Source: JABDMH01 sp965223215 (lineage in GTDB: Bacteria > Bacteroidota > Bacteroidia > Chitinophagales > Saprospiraceae). From it: a DNA stretch of 64,000 nucleotides. Under the pieces are notes generated by a model. That model was not told where the DNA came from, ran no database searches, and saw only the letters and a list, made by a program, of their open reading frames with translations. The DNA lies in contig CBDCVZ010000010.1 of NCBI GenBank assembly GCA_965223215.1, positions 2,914,001 through 2,978,000 of the forward strand, given 5' to 3'. Position numbers and translations under genes: made by a program. Positions within the stretch are counted from its first letter, which is position 1. Each line of letters starts with the position of its first letter. Of the stretch, positions 46,104 through 54,243 are shown piece by piece.

Positions 46104-46173
46104 GATTCCGGCCTTTTGGCCGGATGAAGATCCAGTGGATCTTCAAGGGAATCAACCACGAAGTGGATGGGAG
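46104..46173 (+). repeat. Three-hairpin mini-element, copy A
   Basis: H0 CCGGCC-TTTT-GGCCGG, H1 GAAGATCC-AGT-GGATCTTC, AACC, H2 CCAC-GAA-GTGG, then ATGGG. About 75 bases are inserted in frame in the transposase gene between DILM and HIHVHS, adding a stop codon. Confidence 0.75.
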
Positions 46174-46903
46174 AGCATATCCATGTGCATAGTCTGATCA
46201 CCTTTGGAGGTATAAAAGCAAACAAATGGATTTGGCCAAAGAGAAAAAAGAAGATTGGATCCTATCGTGAGATGTGTCGAGTATTTAGGGAAACGTTTCT
46301 GTGGGGTCTTGACAATTTGATACTTCGAGGTAACATACAAGTACCAAACTATGAGTTATTGCGATCTGAGATATCGAATCGTCGTTGGAATGTAAGAAAT
46401 AGCTATCCCACGATGCAAACAGGATTAATCGAAAATTACTTGGGACGATACATTAATCGTGTAGCCATATCTAGAAACCGGCTAAGGTACCTGGAAAGAG
46501 AAAAACAAGTACAAATCATCTACAACGATTACCGGAAACAAAAGAGAATCAGGCGGCACCTAAGGCTATAAAGACATTATCTCCTCTAGTGGCCATGCAT
46601 CAAATGCTACAACATTTACTACCACCCTATTTTCAAAAATGCCGCTATTATGGTCTGCATTCCACGTCGATATTTGCTAAAGTCAGTAATCAAATACCCC
46701 AGCTATTAAGAAATGCAGGTCAAACCATTAGGACAGTGTTTCAGATCCTAACAGACTTGCTTGGGCTCACTCCTTTGGTATGTGATAAATGTCAACAAGC
46801 GGATTTGATCCAGATTCCAATAAGTTCAGATCGAAATTACATTGATCTCATCCTGAGTGCACCCAAAGGAAGGGCGCCTCCATCGCTAAACCCAAAGCCA
46901 TGA

Positions 46904-47125
46904 TGCAGACAAATACAAAGATAATATTGGGATGTGTACAGCCCCAGTTCTGTCCCAAAACAGCCAAAAGCAGCTGGATACAGACAAATGACAGCTGTCT
47001 CCCTATCGATATCTATACCATCTGTTCATCCAATGTAATGTACTCTAACATACACTTCCCAAAAGCGCCCAAATTCGTATCTTACCCATTAGAAGGGGTT
47101 AACGAGTTTCCCTAAAGACGGGTTC
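46904..47125. other. Non-coding tail of cassette 7
   Basis: No supported gene between the transposase C-terminus and attC-7. The short open frame at 46900-47115 has no family features. Confidence 0.4.
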
Positions 47126-47223
47126 GTTCAACTGAAATGTCTGCGTCCATCTCATAATCTCTCAGATGGACCAGCACCTCCGGACTTTTCGAAGATAGAC
47201 GCAGACATTCCTTTGAGTTATGC
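47126..47223 (+). repeat. attC-7
   Basis: A 98-bp site: GTTCAAC partners the cassette 7 opening GTTGAAC. The 17-bp arms AATGTCTGCGTCCATCT (47136-47152) and AGATAGACGCAGACATT (47193-47209) pair with one mismatch. Right core GAGTTATGCGC opens cassette 8. Its right half recurs at 55706-55746. Confidence 0.82.
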
Positions 47224-47231
47224 GCAATTAG

Positions 47232-47900
47232 ATGAAAAATAAAACACCTTCATATCAGAACGAAGAATATTTTGATGAATACTATGCGAATGGATTGTTC
47301 CACCCAACAGAAGCGTATTCATTAATTCCTCATTCAAGAATCCAAATAAATGCTGAGGAGGACTCAATTGTTATAGGAGGGATTGACGATGATGTAGATT
47401 CGTATCTATGCTATCGAAAAGGAATGACTGGACTATGGGGACAATACAGAAGAGATAGAACATACTATCAGATAGGTGAATCATTAAAAGAATTTACACG
47501 AGGTTGGTATAAGTATAATCCAAATCATTGGGCTACGATGGATTCTAATACTAACATGAACGAAGTCAAGAATTTCTACTTTATAAATCAAGAACGTTAT
47601 AATTGGTCAACAGAATGTTTCATCAAACTTATCGATGTTTTGGTATTGCTCAAAAATGACTCAAATATCTATATAAAAGGTCATGAAGATTGTTTGGATA
47701 TCTCTGGGACAAATGGATTTTCAACAAGACCCAACACAAATATGGTGACTGTTTATTTAGATGACAAGGAACAAATAGTAAAGACATATTTAAAAGCTAC
47801 TTTCTTTGATTATGATGTAAAATCGAATAATTTTAACTTGACTCAATTGGAAGAAAACGCAAGAATTATTCTTAATTGGATTAATAAAAGAAGCGCATAA
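47232..47900 (+). CDS. Cassette 8: protein of unknown function
   Basis: The 222-residue soluble protein is rich in Asn, Tyr and acidic residues (YFDEYYANGLFHPTEAYSL, SIVIGGIDDDVDSYLCYRKG). No signal peptide, transmembrane helix or known motif was recognised. It fills its cassette completely: the start is 15 bases after GTTATGCGC and the stop overlaps the reciprocal GCGCATAAC. AT-rich, with codon use like the other cassette genes. Orphan proteins of this kind are typical cassette cargo. Confidence 0.65.
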   Translation: MKNKTPSYQNEEYFDEYYANGLFHPTEAYSLIPHSRIQINAEEDSIVIGGIDDDVDSYLCYRKGMTGLWGQYRRDRTYYQIGESLKEFTRGWYKYNPNHWATMDSNTNMNEVKNFYFINQERYNWSTECFIKLIDVLVLLKNDSNIYIKGHEDCLDISGTNGFSTRPNTNMVTVYLDDKEQIVKTYLKATFFDYDVKSNNFNLTQLEENARIILNWINKRSA

Positions 47901-48045
47901 CAGGCTGCCATGACATCATATTGGCTGACGCAGATCGGAACTGGATTAATCGTATTAACTTTGTTAAATTGGATGGTGCAAGTATTGTGTTTGAGGGCTT
48001 GCAATTGCTAGCCAATACAGATGCATGCAGCCGAAGCCGTTAGTG
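47893..48045 (+). repeat. attC-8
   Basis: A 153-bp site: GCGCATAAC (exact partner of the cassette 8 start), arms GGCTGCCATG..CAT..ATTGGCTG and TAGCCAATACAGATGCATGC..GCC, right core CCGTTAGTGCC. Very similar to attC-1 throughout, less so to attC-10. Confidence 0.83.
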
Positions 48046-48171
48046 CCAATAAAAATAAAATCCGAGATAAAGACACAAGAATCCGAGATTAGTATTATAT
48101 ATGATTTTGAAGCCCCTCTAAATTTGCGTTGTCCGGTCATCTTGCCAGACTAAACTAAAATTTAAAAAACT

Positions 48172-49005
48172 ATGAGTAAAGTCATATTCATCACAGGTGC
48201 AAGTTCAGGTATCGGGTATGCAACGACTGAATATTTATTGGACAAAGGTTTTAAAGTGTATGCGGGGGCAAGAAGGGTAGAAAAAATGAAACCCTTACAA
48301 GAAAAAGGGGCAGTCATTTTTGAATTGGATGTAAGAAAACAGGATAGTATAGACCAAGCCTTTCAGGCCATCTTGGACAATGGAGGGCGGATTGATGCGG
48401 TTTTCGCCAATGCAGGTTATGGCGTGCAAGGCTGTTTTGAAACCGTTGACATTGAAGATGCCAAAGCAGAATTTGATACCAACGTATTTGGTCTGGCACG
48501 CACATTTAAAACCGTATTGCCGCAAATGCGAAAACAAAAATCCGGTAGGTTAATCGCCTGTTCGTCTATTGTAGGTACTGTTTCTGTACCAGGAATGCCA
48601 TGGTATCCCGCATCCAAACATGCCGTGGAAGGCTTGTGCGACGGTCTGCGAATGGAGGTGAAAGATTTTGGAATTGATGTCGTAAAAGTCCAGCCAGGAT
48701 ATATCAAAACAGAATTTGCAGATGTGGCTTTTACTTATTTGGACAAAGCCATTGCTTCGGATGCAGGGCAAGCGTATCGTGAATACATGGAAAATTTCAA
48801 GTACAACTTTGACAAAGCATTGAATGAATCGGGAGCTGATCCGATAACCATTGCCAAAGCAGTCTATGATGCCATCGTAAGCAAAAGACCTAAACGAGCC
48901 TATCGGGTAAACAGCGATGCCAAACAAACGCATCTCCTGCATTCCACTTTTGGAGATGCAGCTATTGATAAAATAATGCCTATGATGTTTTTTAAAAAGC
49001 ATTAA
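48172..49005 (+). CDS. Cassette 9: short-chain dehydrogenase/reductase (SDR)
   Basis: The 277-residue classical SDR has the nucleotide-binding motif TGASSGIG (8-15), NAG (80-82), Ser131/132 in CSSIVG and the catalytic YPASK (145-149). All four tetrad-type residues are present. Arg in AGARRVEKM after strand 2 favours NADPH. The substrate is unknown. It is first in a four-gene cassette but is separated from the next gene by a strong hairpin, so it is probably transcribed at a higher or separate level. The AraC regulator at the end of the cassette is a plausible activator. Confidence 0.87.
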   Translation: MSKVIFITGASSGIGYATTEYLLDKGFKVYAGARRVEKMKPLQEKGAVIFELDVRKQDSIDQAFQAILDNGGRIDAVFANAGYGVQGCFETVDIEDAKAEFDTNVFGLARTFKTVLPQMRKQKSGRLIACSSIVGTVSVPGMPWYPASKHAVEGLCDGLRMEVKDFGIDVVKVQPGYIKTEFADVAFTYLDKAIASDAGQAYREYMENFKYNFDKALNESGADPITIAKAVYDAIVSKRPKRAYRVNSDAKQTHLLHSTFGDAAIDKIMPMMFFKKH

Positions 49006-49040
49006 ATTTCGCACGTACATTATTTAACTCTTATTATTTT

Positions 49041-49084
49041 TCGGTTATCGTCAAATAAATATTTTGCTATTTGACGATAGCCGA
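49041..49084 (+). terminator. Strong hairpin terminator inside cassette 9
   Basis: TCGGTTATCGTCAAAT (49041-49056) pairs with ATTTGACGATAGCCGA (49069-49084), a 16-bp stem with one G-T type mismatch and a 12-base loop, with A/T runs on both sides. It works in both directions on sequence grounds. Lies 36 bases after the SDR stop. Confidence 0.75.
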
Positions 49085-49125
49085 ATTATAAAAATTCCAT
49101 TTCTATCTTTCACAATATTTTCGCC

Positions 49126-49587
49126 ATGCAAGACAAGTCAAATACTATTTTCACAGAAATTGAAATCAATGCAACGCCTGACCAAGTATGGAGTGTACTG
49201 ACTGATTGGAATAAGTTAAAAGAATGGAGTAGTTCATTTATCGGTATCAAAGAAGATGAATTAAAGCAAGGCGAAGTTTCAACCGCTTATTTCAAAAATC
49301 CAATAACAGGTGGGGTAGTGGAATTTACGCATATTGTGACGGACTACGAACACGGAAAAATATTTGGTTGGTCAGGGGAACTAAATGCTCATGGTATGAA
49401 AGACCATCATATTTATACGATAGAGCCTACGGAAAAAGGAACGACCATCTTCAAACAGGAAGACGGGTTTCATGGTGCTCATAGCAAGTTTACCAATTTC
49501 CTCGCCAAGCATCAAATGAAGGCTACATATAAAAAATTCAACAAAGAGTTAAAAGCGAGAGTAGAGTCACTTTATCCAAAACAGTAA
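49126..49587 (+). CDS. Cassette 9: SRPBCC (START/Bet v1-like) domain protein
   Basis: The 153-residue protein is a single SRPBCC domain: FTEIEINATPDQVWSVLTDW at the start, EFTHIVTDYEHGKIFGWSGE in the middle and the long C-terminal helix FLAKHQMKATYKKFNKELKA. The fold is a hydrophobic-ligand-binding cavity; relatives bind lipids or polyketides or act with stress regulators. No catalytic residues can be assigned. The next gene begins 14 bases after its stop. Probably translated with the membrane-protein and AraC genes. Confidence 0.8.
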   Translation: MQDKSNTIFTEIEINATPDQVWSVLTDWNKLKEWSSSFIGIKEDELKQGEVSTAYFKNPITGGVVEFTHIVTDYEHGKIFGWSGELNAHGMKDHHIYTIEPTEKGTTIFKQEDGFHGAHSKFTNFLAKHQMKATYKKFNKELKARVESLYPKQ

Positions 49588-49601
49588 TCAATTTCAAAAA
49601 T

Positions 49602-50084
49602 ATGCTAACTTATTTAGAAACTTATATCACCGCACAAAAGGCAGTAGGACTACATTTCATTTTACTCGGAATTGGATTGTTGGTGGTGGCAATCGTTGCA
49701 CAAATTATGGGAAGTACTGCTCTTGCAAATGGAATAAAAACAGGTGTTTTGGTTTGTGGTCTAATGATGATTGTTTCTGGCATTGGGTATCGGATGACTG
49801 AAACAAAATTACTTAAAAATCAGATCCAGTTGTTTCAAAAAGATGCAGCAAATTTTCAACAGGTAGAAACGGAAAGAATGGCAAAAGTCATTAAGGATTA
49901 CCCCCTTTATCAAATGGTATCCATAGCTTTAATTATTGCTGCATTAGTATTGATTTTTTTTACGAAAAATCCTTACTGGCAGGGCATCGCTTATGCTGCC
50001 ATTATGATGTTTGTCGGTTTTATGATGATAGAAGCCTTTTCTCAATATTCCATCAAAGCCTATTTCCAGGCATTAAAAAAATAG
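49602..50084 (+). CDS. Cassette 9: small four-helix integral membrane protein
   Basis: The 160-residue protein has four predicted transmembrane helices (about 13-33, 40-60, 103-122, 127-147) with a charged loop between helices 2 and 3 (ETKLLKNQIQLFQKDAANFQ). No family was recognised. Its stop is 4 bases before the next start, so it is co-translated with the AraC gene. Might be a sensor or transporter accessory, but nothing in the sequence decides this. Confidence 0.7.
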   Translation: MLTYLETYITAQKAVGLHFILLGIGLLVVAIVAQIMGSTALANGIKTGVLVCGLMMIVSGIGYRMTETKLLKNQIQLFQKDAANFQQVETERMAKVIKDYPLYQMVSIALIIAALVLIFFTKNPYWQGIAYAAIMMFVGFMMIEAFSQYSIKAYFQALKK

Positions 50085-50088
50085 TATA

Positions 50089-51000
50089 ATGGCTGATGAC
50101 AAAATTTTATCTGTTGACAATATAAGCCAACTAAATGAATTACTAAATCAAGGCAAACCAAAGCATCCGCTCATCAGCATAATAGATTTTTCAAAGGTTG
50201 ATTTTCAGAAAAATGAACAACTTCTAAATGCGAGTTTCTCCACAGCTTATTATTCCATTTTACTAAAAACACTTCAATCAGGCAGCCTCAAATATGGTCG
50301 TCAAAACTATGATTTCCAAGAAGGGAGTTTATTCTTTATGTCTCCCAATCAAGTTTTCAAACTGGAATATACAGATGCGATTTATGGATGGGGTTTGGTA
50401 TTTCATCCTGATTTGATACGAGGCAGCTCACTTGGCAATAAAATTAAAGATTATACTTTCTTCAATTATGCCGTCAATGAAGCACTCCATTTATCGGATG
50501 AAGAAAAATCAACTATTTCACGAATTGTCAATGATATTCAATTGGAAATTAATCGCTCCATTGACAAGCATAGCAAATCGGTGATCGTATCAGGTGTAGA
50601 ATTATTACTCAATCATTGTATGCGATTTTATGACCGACAATTTATCACAAGAACAACTGCGAATAAAGATGTAATGGCTGTAGTTGAAAAAATTCTATTG
50701 TCCTACCTACGCTCTGACCAACCTCGCCAGAAAGGTTTACCTACCGTTGTCCAATGTGCGGAAGCAGTCAACTTGTCCAACAATTATTTATCAGATTTAT
50801 TAAAAAAAGAAACAGGTAAAAGCACCCAAGAGCACATCCATTATTTTTTGATAGAAGAAGCCAAAACGAAATTGTTGACTTCCAATATTTCAATTAGTCA
50901 AATTGCTTACGGACTGGGGTTTGAGTACCCACAATATTTTAGCAAATTATTTAAGAAAAAGGTGGGTGTCACACCATTGGAATACAGAGGGGTGAATTAG
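50089..51000 (+). CDS. Cassette 9: AraC-family transcriptional regulator
   Basis: The 303-residue protein has an N-terminal cupin-like sensing domain (LKYGRQNYDFQEGSLFFMSP) and a C-terminal double HTH: VVQCAEAVNLSNNYLSDLLKKE and ISISQIAYGLGFEYPQYFSKLFK with the family ending GVTPLEYR. Likely activates its own cassette, above all the SDR gene; the promoter target is not identified. A whole operon with its own regulator inside one cassette is unusual, since cassettes normally carry one gene. Confidence 0.88.
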   Translation: MADDKILSVDNISQLNELLNQGKPKHPLISIIDFSKVDFQKNEQLLNASFSTAYYSILLKTLQSGSLKYGRQNYDFQEGSLFFMSPNQVFKLEYTDAIYGWGLVFHPDLIRGSSLGNKIKDYTFFNYAVNEALHLSDEEKSTISRIVNDIQLEINRSIDKHSKSVIVSGVELLLNHCMRFYDRQFITRTTANKDVMAVVEKILLSYLRSDQPRQKGLPTVVQCAEAVNLSNNYLSDLLKKETGKSTQEHIHYFLIEEAKTKLLTSNISISQIAYGLGFEYPQYFSKLFKKKVGVTPLEYRGVN

Positions 51001-51012
51001 AAAAGAAAATAC

Positions 51013-51072
51013 TGGCACCAATAATTAAGGATTCGAGTGGTCTGCAAGACCCAACTGAATCCTGTGTTGAAT
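51013..51072 (+). repeat. attC-9 (degenerate left core)
   Basis: TGGCACCAAT matches the reverse complement of the cassette 9 opening GTTAGTGCCA imperfectly. Clear arms AGGATTC and GAATCCT; inner GTCT-GCA-AGAC; right core GTGTTGAATG opens cassette 10. Identified by position and stem more than by sequence. Confidence 0.6.
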
Positions 51073-51238
51073 GAGATCGCTAGGAGAATCCAAAGATAAT
51101 TTGCGTGTCTGACTTAGTTGTGGAAGTCTAAAATAGAGTGAGAATATAGATATGGTATCGAGAATCTATGGTCAAGAGCATGTAGTGCACTAGGGCATGG
51201 TATGGATTGAATGGTTATGGACATAGGAATTTTATCTC

Positions 51239-51250
51239 GTGTCATGACAC
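51239..51250. repeat. Perfect 12-bp palindrome at the end of the IS91-type gene
   Basis: GTGTCATGACAC spans the stop codon of the minus-strand transposase (TGA at 51244-51242). It could be part of the element end; IS91 ends carry short palindromes. No more can be said. Confidence 0.35.
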
Positions 51251-52411
51251 AAGTTCATTGAAAGATTGATTTTGAGGAGTTTTGACCTTTGCGATTGTTG
51301 GTGGACCTGTCTGAGGCGGAAGTTCAAGGCTGGGAATCAGAACACCGATATGACAAACTGGACATCGTTCCAGGTTGAGTTGCCAGTCTGCCCAAAATTG
51401 CAGCCAATGATCTGTGGTAGTAAATCCATCTGGAAAGATCTCCTGGTGCCACTTGGCACTTAAAATTCCATAATGTCTTATACGTGTAAACCCATGAGGA
51501 AGGATGTGAAGGGATAACCTACGAACAAATTCCCAATGATCCAATGTCATGGATTTATTTTGATTGCGATGTCGATAGTCAGTAAAGGAAAATTTGACGA
51601 TCTGTGCGCTGAAGGACTGTATTCTTGAGGATGTGATGGCTATTTGATGGGTGTACCTTGCTAAATAGGAGATGATAGTACCAGGTTGTCTGGGCGTGTG
51701 TTTGGCAAAAACGGTCCATTTGTTTCGGTAGAGCTGTTTTTTGATCACCTTGAGGTCCATCCCTTGATCAGACATGAATTTGTCTAAATGAGCTATGTAT
51801 TTCCCTCGGAAACATTCACTCAATGCCTTAACCGGAAATAAATACTTGCCCTTCGTTTTTATGAGTTTCCATTTTCCTGTAATGGTAACACCTCCACCCG
51901 GTACGATGCAATGTATATGTGGATGGTAAGACAGATTGGATCCCCATGTATGCAATACCATGGTGGCACCTATCTGTCCACCTAGATATTTATGATTCCA
52001 ACCAAATGCATTTAAGGTTTCCCAGGCAGACCGAAATAAAATGGAATATAAAGGTCGGGAGTAAACTAAATTCAGCTCATTTAGAATATGTGGAATCGTA
52101 AAAACCACATGAAAATAAGGGCAAGGTAATAGTTTGGCCTCCTGCCTCTCAATCCATTTATACTTCTGTATTTTCTGGCATTGCGGACAATGCCTATTTC
52201 GACACGAATTGTAGCGCTTGTGAATGCTGCCACAGTGATTGCAGAGGTATAAATGACCTCCCATAGCCGCGGTGCGGCATGACCGAATCGCCTGTAGATG
52301 TCTAATCTGATGACGATTACAATTTTTTAGAATCAGAGGCCATTGGCCAGTTATGATCCGACCAATGGCATCGGCCTTTGACAAACTACTAGATTGAATA
52401 CAATCGATCAA
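51242..52411 (-). CDS. IS91-family transposase (HUH/Y2-type)
   Basis: The 389-residue protein is full-length. N-terminal zinc domain GGHLYLCNHCGS and RNRHCPQCQ; VVFTIPHILNELN; the HUH segment YHPHIHCIVPGGG; then ISYLARYTHQIAITSSRI carrying the candidate catalytic Tyr; and the C-terminal Cys pair CPVC. All known functional elements are in place, so it should be active. IS91 enzymes nick and move DNA by rolling-circle replication from one end. Its start (52411) lies 23 bp inside the recombinase gene. Confidence 0.88.
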   Translation of the reverse strand: MIDCIQSSSLSKADAIGRIITGQWPLILKNCNRHQIRHLQAIRSCRTAAMGGHLYLCNHCGSIHKRYNSCRNRHCPQCQKIQKYKWIERQEAKLLPCPYFHVVFTIPHILNELNLVYSRPLYSILFRSAWETLNAFGWNHKYLGGQIGATMVLHTWGSNLSYHPHIHCIVPGGGVTITGKWKLIKTKGKYLFPVKALSECFRGKYIAHLDKFMSDQGMDLKVIKKQLYRNKWTVFAKHTPRQPGTIISYLARYTHQIAITSSRIQSFSAQIVKFSFTDYRHRNQNKSMTLDHWEFVRRLSLHILPHGFTRIRHYGILSAKWHQEIFPDGFTTTDHWLQFWADWQLNLERCPVCHIGVLIPSLELPPQTGPPTIAKVKTPQNQSFNELVS

Positions 52412-53287
52412 TCGGACTAAATGCCTCCACGGTCTTTAGTCTGGCTACATGCAGATACACCAGGGTGGTACTCAGATGGGCATGGCCTAATAATTTTCGA
52501 ACCGTATCGATATCTAATCCAAATTCGAGCAGGTGTGTGGCATACGAATGTCGTAAGCTATGCACAGTCACGCTCTTGAGAATTCCTGATCGCTTGACGG
52601 CCTGCTTCATCGCCCATTGCACACCGTGATTACTCAGTTTGCTGGCCATAGATTTACCATTAAATAGATATTGTTTAGGCCTGTAGGCCAGTTGGTATTT
52701 CTTCAGACCTTTGATCATGACCTCGCTTAGCGGCACGTATCTATCTTTATTATACTTTGTCTTACGGATGTGAATCATCTTACGATCAAAATCCAGATCC
52801 GCTAATTTTAGATTGCAGACCTCTTGGGATCGAAGTCCAGCTGAGTAAATCAAACTCAGCAGAACTCGATGCTTTAAGATTCTACCTGATTTGAATAACG
52901 TCTTACACTCCTTGGTACTTAACACTACAGGCAATGGACTTCTTTTCTTCAGACTCAGCAATCTAAGTGCCTTATCCTCCCGACCATACATCCTAAACAA
53001 ATACCTCAAACCGTACACCGTGTGTTTGAAATAACTCTTCGATGGTTGTTGACCTGTGAGTAAGAATTGTAAGTATCCATGATCTGCTCTTCTTCCAAAA
53101 CATGTGCTGGACAGTTGAAATGCACGCTGATTCTAGCAAGGCAGCGACCATAATTTGTCAACGTAGAATCGGATAGTCCACTTAATTTGACCTTCTGCTC
53201 AAGTTTGGCATACATTGGCCGAAAACCCTTAACTTCAAGCTTAGCTTTGTCGATAATGGCCTGGCTCTTTCTTCTTGTCTTTTTCAT
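52389..53287 (-). pseudogene. Tyrosine recombinase of cassette 10, split by a one-base deletion
   Basis: The N-terminal part runs from ATG 53287 (MKKTRRKSQAIIDKAKLEVK) to LEEEQIMD, then the frame shifts. One frame over, YLQFLLTGQQPSKSYFKHTV continues at once, which a single lost T in GATTAC explains. The rest is a complete catalytic domain: SAGLRSQEVC, KTKYNKDRYV, HSLRHSYATHL, LLGHAHLSTT, Tyr in LVYLHVA. A C-terminal polypeptide could still start at GTG 53018. Either a real frameshift or a sequencing error; checking raw reads would settle it. Confidence 0.8.
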
Positions 53288-53368
53288 TTTCTCAAAATTT
53301 TAGTTATTTAATACTCTGAGTTCTGAAAATTCTAGCGAATTAGCCAGCCATCGCCGATAGGCGATTTA

Positions 53369-53518
53369 GTTCAACAGCGGTTCATGACGGCATGCTGGCA
53401 ATTGCAGTCCTGAACTGGAATAATTGTGCATCAATTGTTAAATTGTAACTGTTAGGATGTATGTGACAGCTGTCAAAACTGCTTGCCAGCACGGCCGCAT
53501 AGCCCAGAACCGTTGTGT
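53369..53518 (+). repeat. attC-10
   Basis: A 150-bp site: GTTCAAC left core, arms CATGACGGCATGCTGGCA and TGCCAGCACGGCCGCATAG, right core AACCGTTGTGTGC. Interior CTGAACTGGAATAATTG and TTGTTAAATTG is shared with attC-1 and attC-8, showing a common attC family. Confidence 0.82.
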
Positions 53519-53533
53519 GCAAAAAAGACAAAA

Positions 53534-54166
53534 ATGAAAATACAAACCGTACTGATTAGTTTTATCATATTGGTAATTGGATGTCAATCCAATCCAAAAT
53601 CTTTAGGGGATTATGAAGAAGTAAACAAAATATTTCAAGAAAAAGAAATTGAAGAATTAGAAAAGATAGTTGAATTTTTTAATGAATCTATTTGTAAGTC
53701 CGAGAAATTGGAAAACACTAATGTTTTAGATTGTTACGAACAATATTTTAAAAGAATGAGGAAAGCAGAAGAAACGGGTGATGTAGAAATTCAGATACCA
53801 TATCAAGAACAAGAAAAATTAATGCAGCAATTAGACATAAATTCGTTTAATGAGATATGGACTTATGGAAAAACTTGGAAGAAAGATTCTGACACGCTTG
53901 AAGTAATTAATATCAAATATGACGGAAAATACATAGAATTTCTAAAAGAGTTTGGAAGAGAAAATATCAAGGCAAAAAACTATGTAGATAGGTTTGAAGC
54001 TGTTGGTGACATATCACCATCGATGTTTGCTGATGTTTTAATAAATTATAAAGAATATGATGTTCGAGATGAAAGGATAAAGCTGTTAATAGCAATTCAT
54101 TACTTGACACAAAATGAACATTATAAAGTATATGAGAAATTAAATTCTGCACAATACAAAGGCTAA
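53534..54166 (+). CDS. Cassette 11: lipoprotein of unknown function
   Basis: The frame opens at 53483 inside attC-10, but ATG 53534 begins a lipoprotein signal (MKIQTVLISFIILVIGCQS, Cys17 as the lipobox Cys). The mature ~193 residues are acidic and helical (NKIFQEKEIEELEKIVEFFN) without recognised domains. It is probably anchored to the inner or outer membrane facing the periplasm. The stop codon lies inside the left arm of attC-11. Cargo of unknown use. Confidence 0.7.
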   Translation: MKIQTVLISFIILVIGCQSNPKSLGDYEEVNKIFQEKEIEELEKIVEFFNESICKSEKLENTNVLDCYEQYFKRMRKAEETGDVEIQIPYQEQEKLMQQLDINSFNEIWTYGKTWKKDSDTLEVINIKYDGKYIEFLKEFGRENIKAKNYVDRFEAVGDISPSMFADVLINYKEYDVRDERIKLLIAIHYLTQNEHYKVYEKLNSAQYKG

Positions 54167-54219
54167 AACGTTCATAGCCAGCAAAAGCTAGATACGCCGT
54201 TTAGCCAAACCCGTTGGCG
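54148..54219 (+). repeat. attC-11
   Basis: Left core TGCACAATAC is an 8/10 match to the reverse complement of the cassette 11 opening GTTGTGTGCA. Arms AAAGGCTAAAACG and CGCCGTTTAGCC; inner AGC-AAA-AGCT; right core ACCCGTTGGCGGG. Overlaps the 3' end of the lipoprotein gene. Confidence 0.68.
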
Positions 54220-54243
54220 GGCATTAAAAAAACAAAATGAAAA

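Larger units (their letters stand above)
45528..46903 (+). pseudogene. Cassette 7: IS91-family transposase, broken by a stop and a frameshift
   Basis: The first ~35 codons derive from mini-element B. IS91 features follow: a zinc-binding domain (GGHKYVCKRCGDE, HSCGHAQCPLCQ), VPYTHTVFTLPHQLN and ILHTFGSDILM. After DILM, mini-element A inserts in frame but adds a TGA (46123-46125). Homology resumes with EHIHVHSLITFGG (HUH-type histidines) and the catalytic-Tyr region GRYINRVAISRNRL. Near 46,528 the frame moves by one base (KQK / ENQAAPKAIKTLSP), then runs to 46903 through a C-terminal Cys pair (CDKC). Inactive as read; IS91 enzymes use rolling-circle transposition. Confidence 0.8.
44549..47216 (+). 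mobile_element. Cassette 7: tyrosine recombinase plus IS91-type transposase, degenerate
   Basis: The cassette opens GTTGAACAAACCCGTTAG and ends CTAAAGACGGGTTCGTTCAAC-like, its reverse complement with few changes over ~18 bases. Inside are a tyrosine recombinase gene and an overlapping IS91-type transposase gene, the latter broken. Three mini-hairpin elements lie in the coding region. The same recombinase opens cassette 13 (truncated); a distant relative of the pair fills cassette 10 in reverse. Confidence 0.7.
51242..53287 (-). mobile_element. Cassette 10: reversed recombinase / IS91-type element
   Basis: A tyrosine recombinase gene followed by an overlapping IS91-type transposase gene, both on the minus strand, opposite to the other cassettes. 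The bounding cores are GTTGAAT (51066) and GTTCAAC (53369), again a GTTGAA/TTCAAC pair as in cassette 7. Protein sequences differ strongly from the cassette 7 pair, so this is a separate arrival, not a duplication. Confidence 0.7.

Noticed and set aside
45528..46571. Programmed recoding of the IS91 transposase (stop readthrough plus frameshift)
   Set aside because: The stop comes from an inserted hairpin element and the shift site has no slippery heptamer, so decay is the simpler reading.
47136..47209. 17-bp inverted repeat first taken as the terminal hairpin of the IS91-type element
   Set aside because: Its flanking cores pair with the cassette 7 start and open cassette 8, so it is an attC arm pair.
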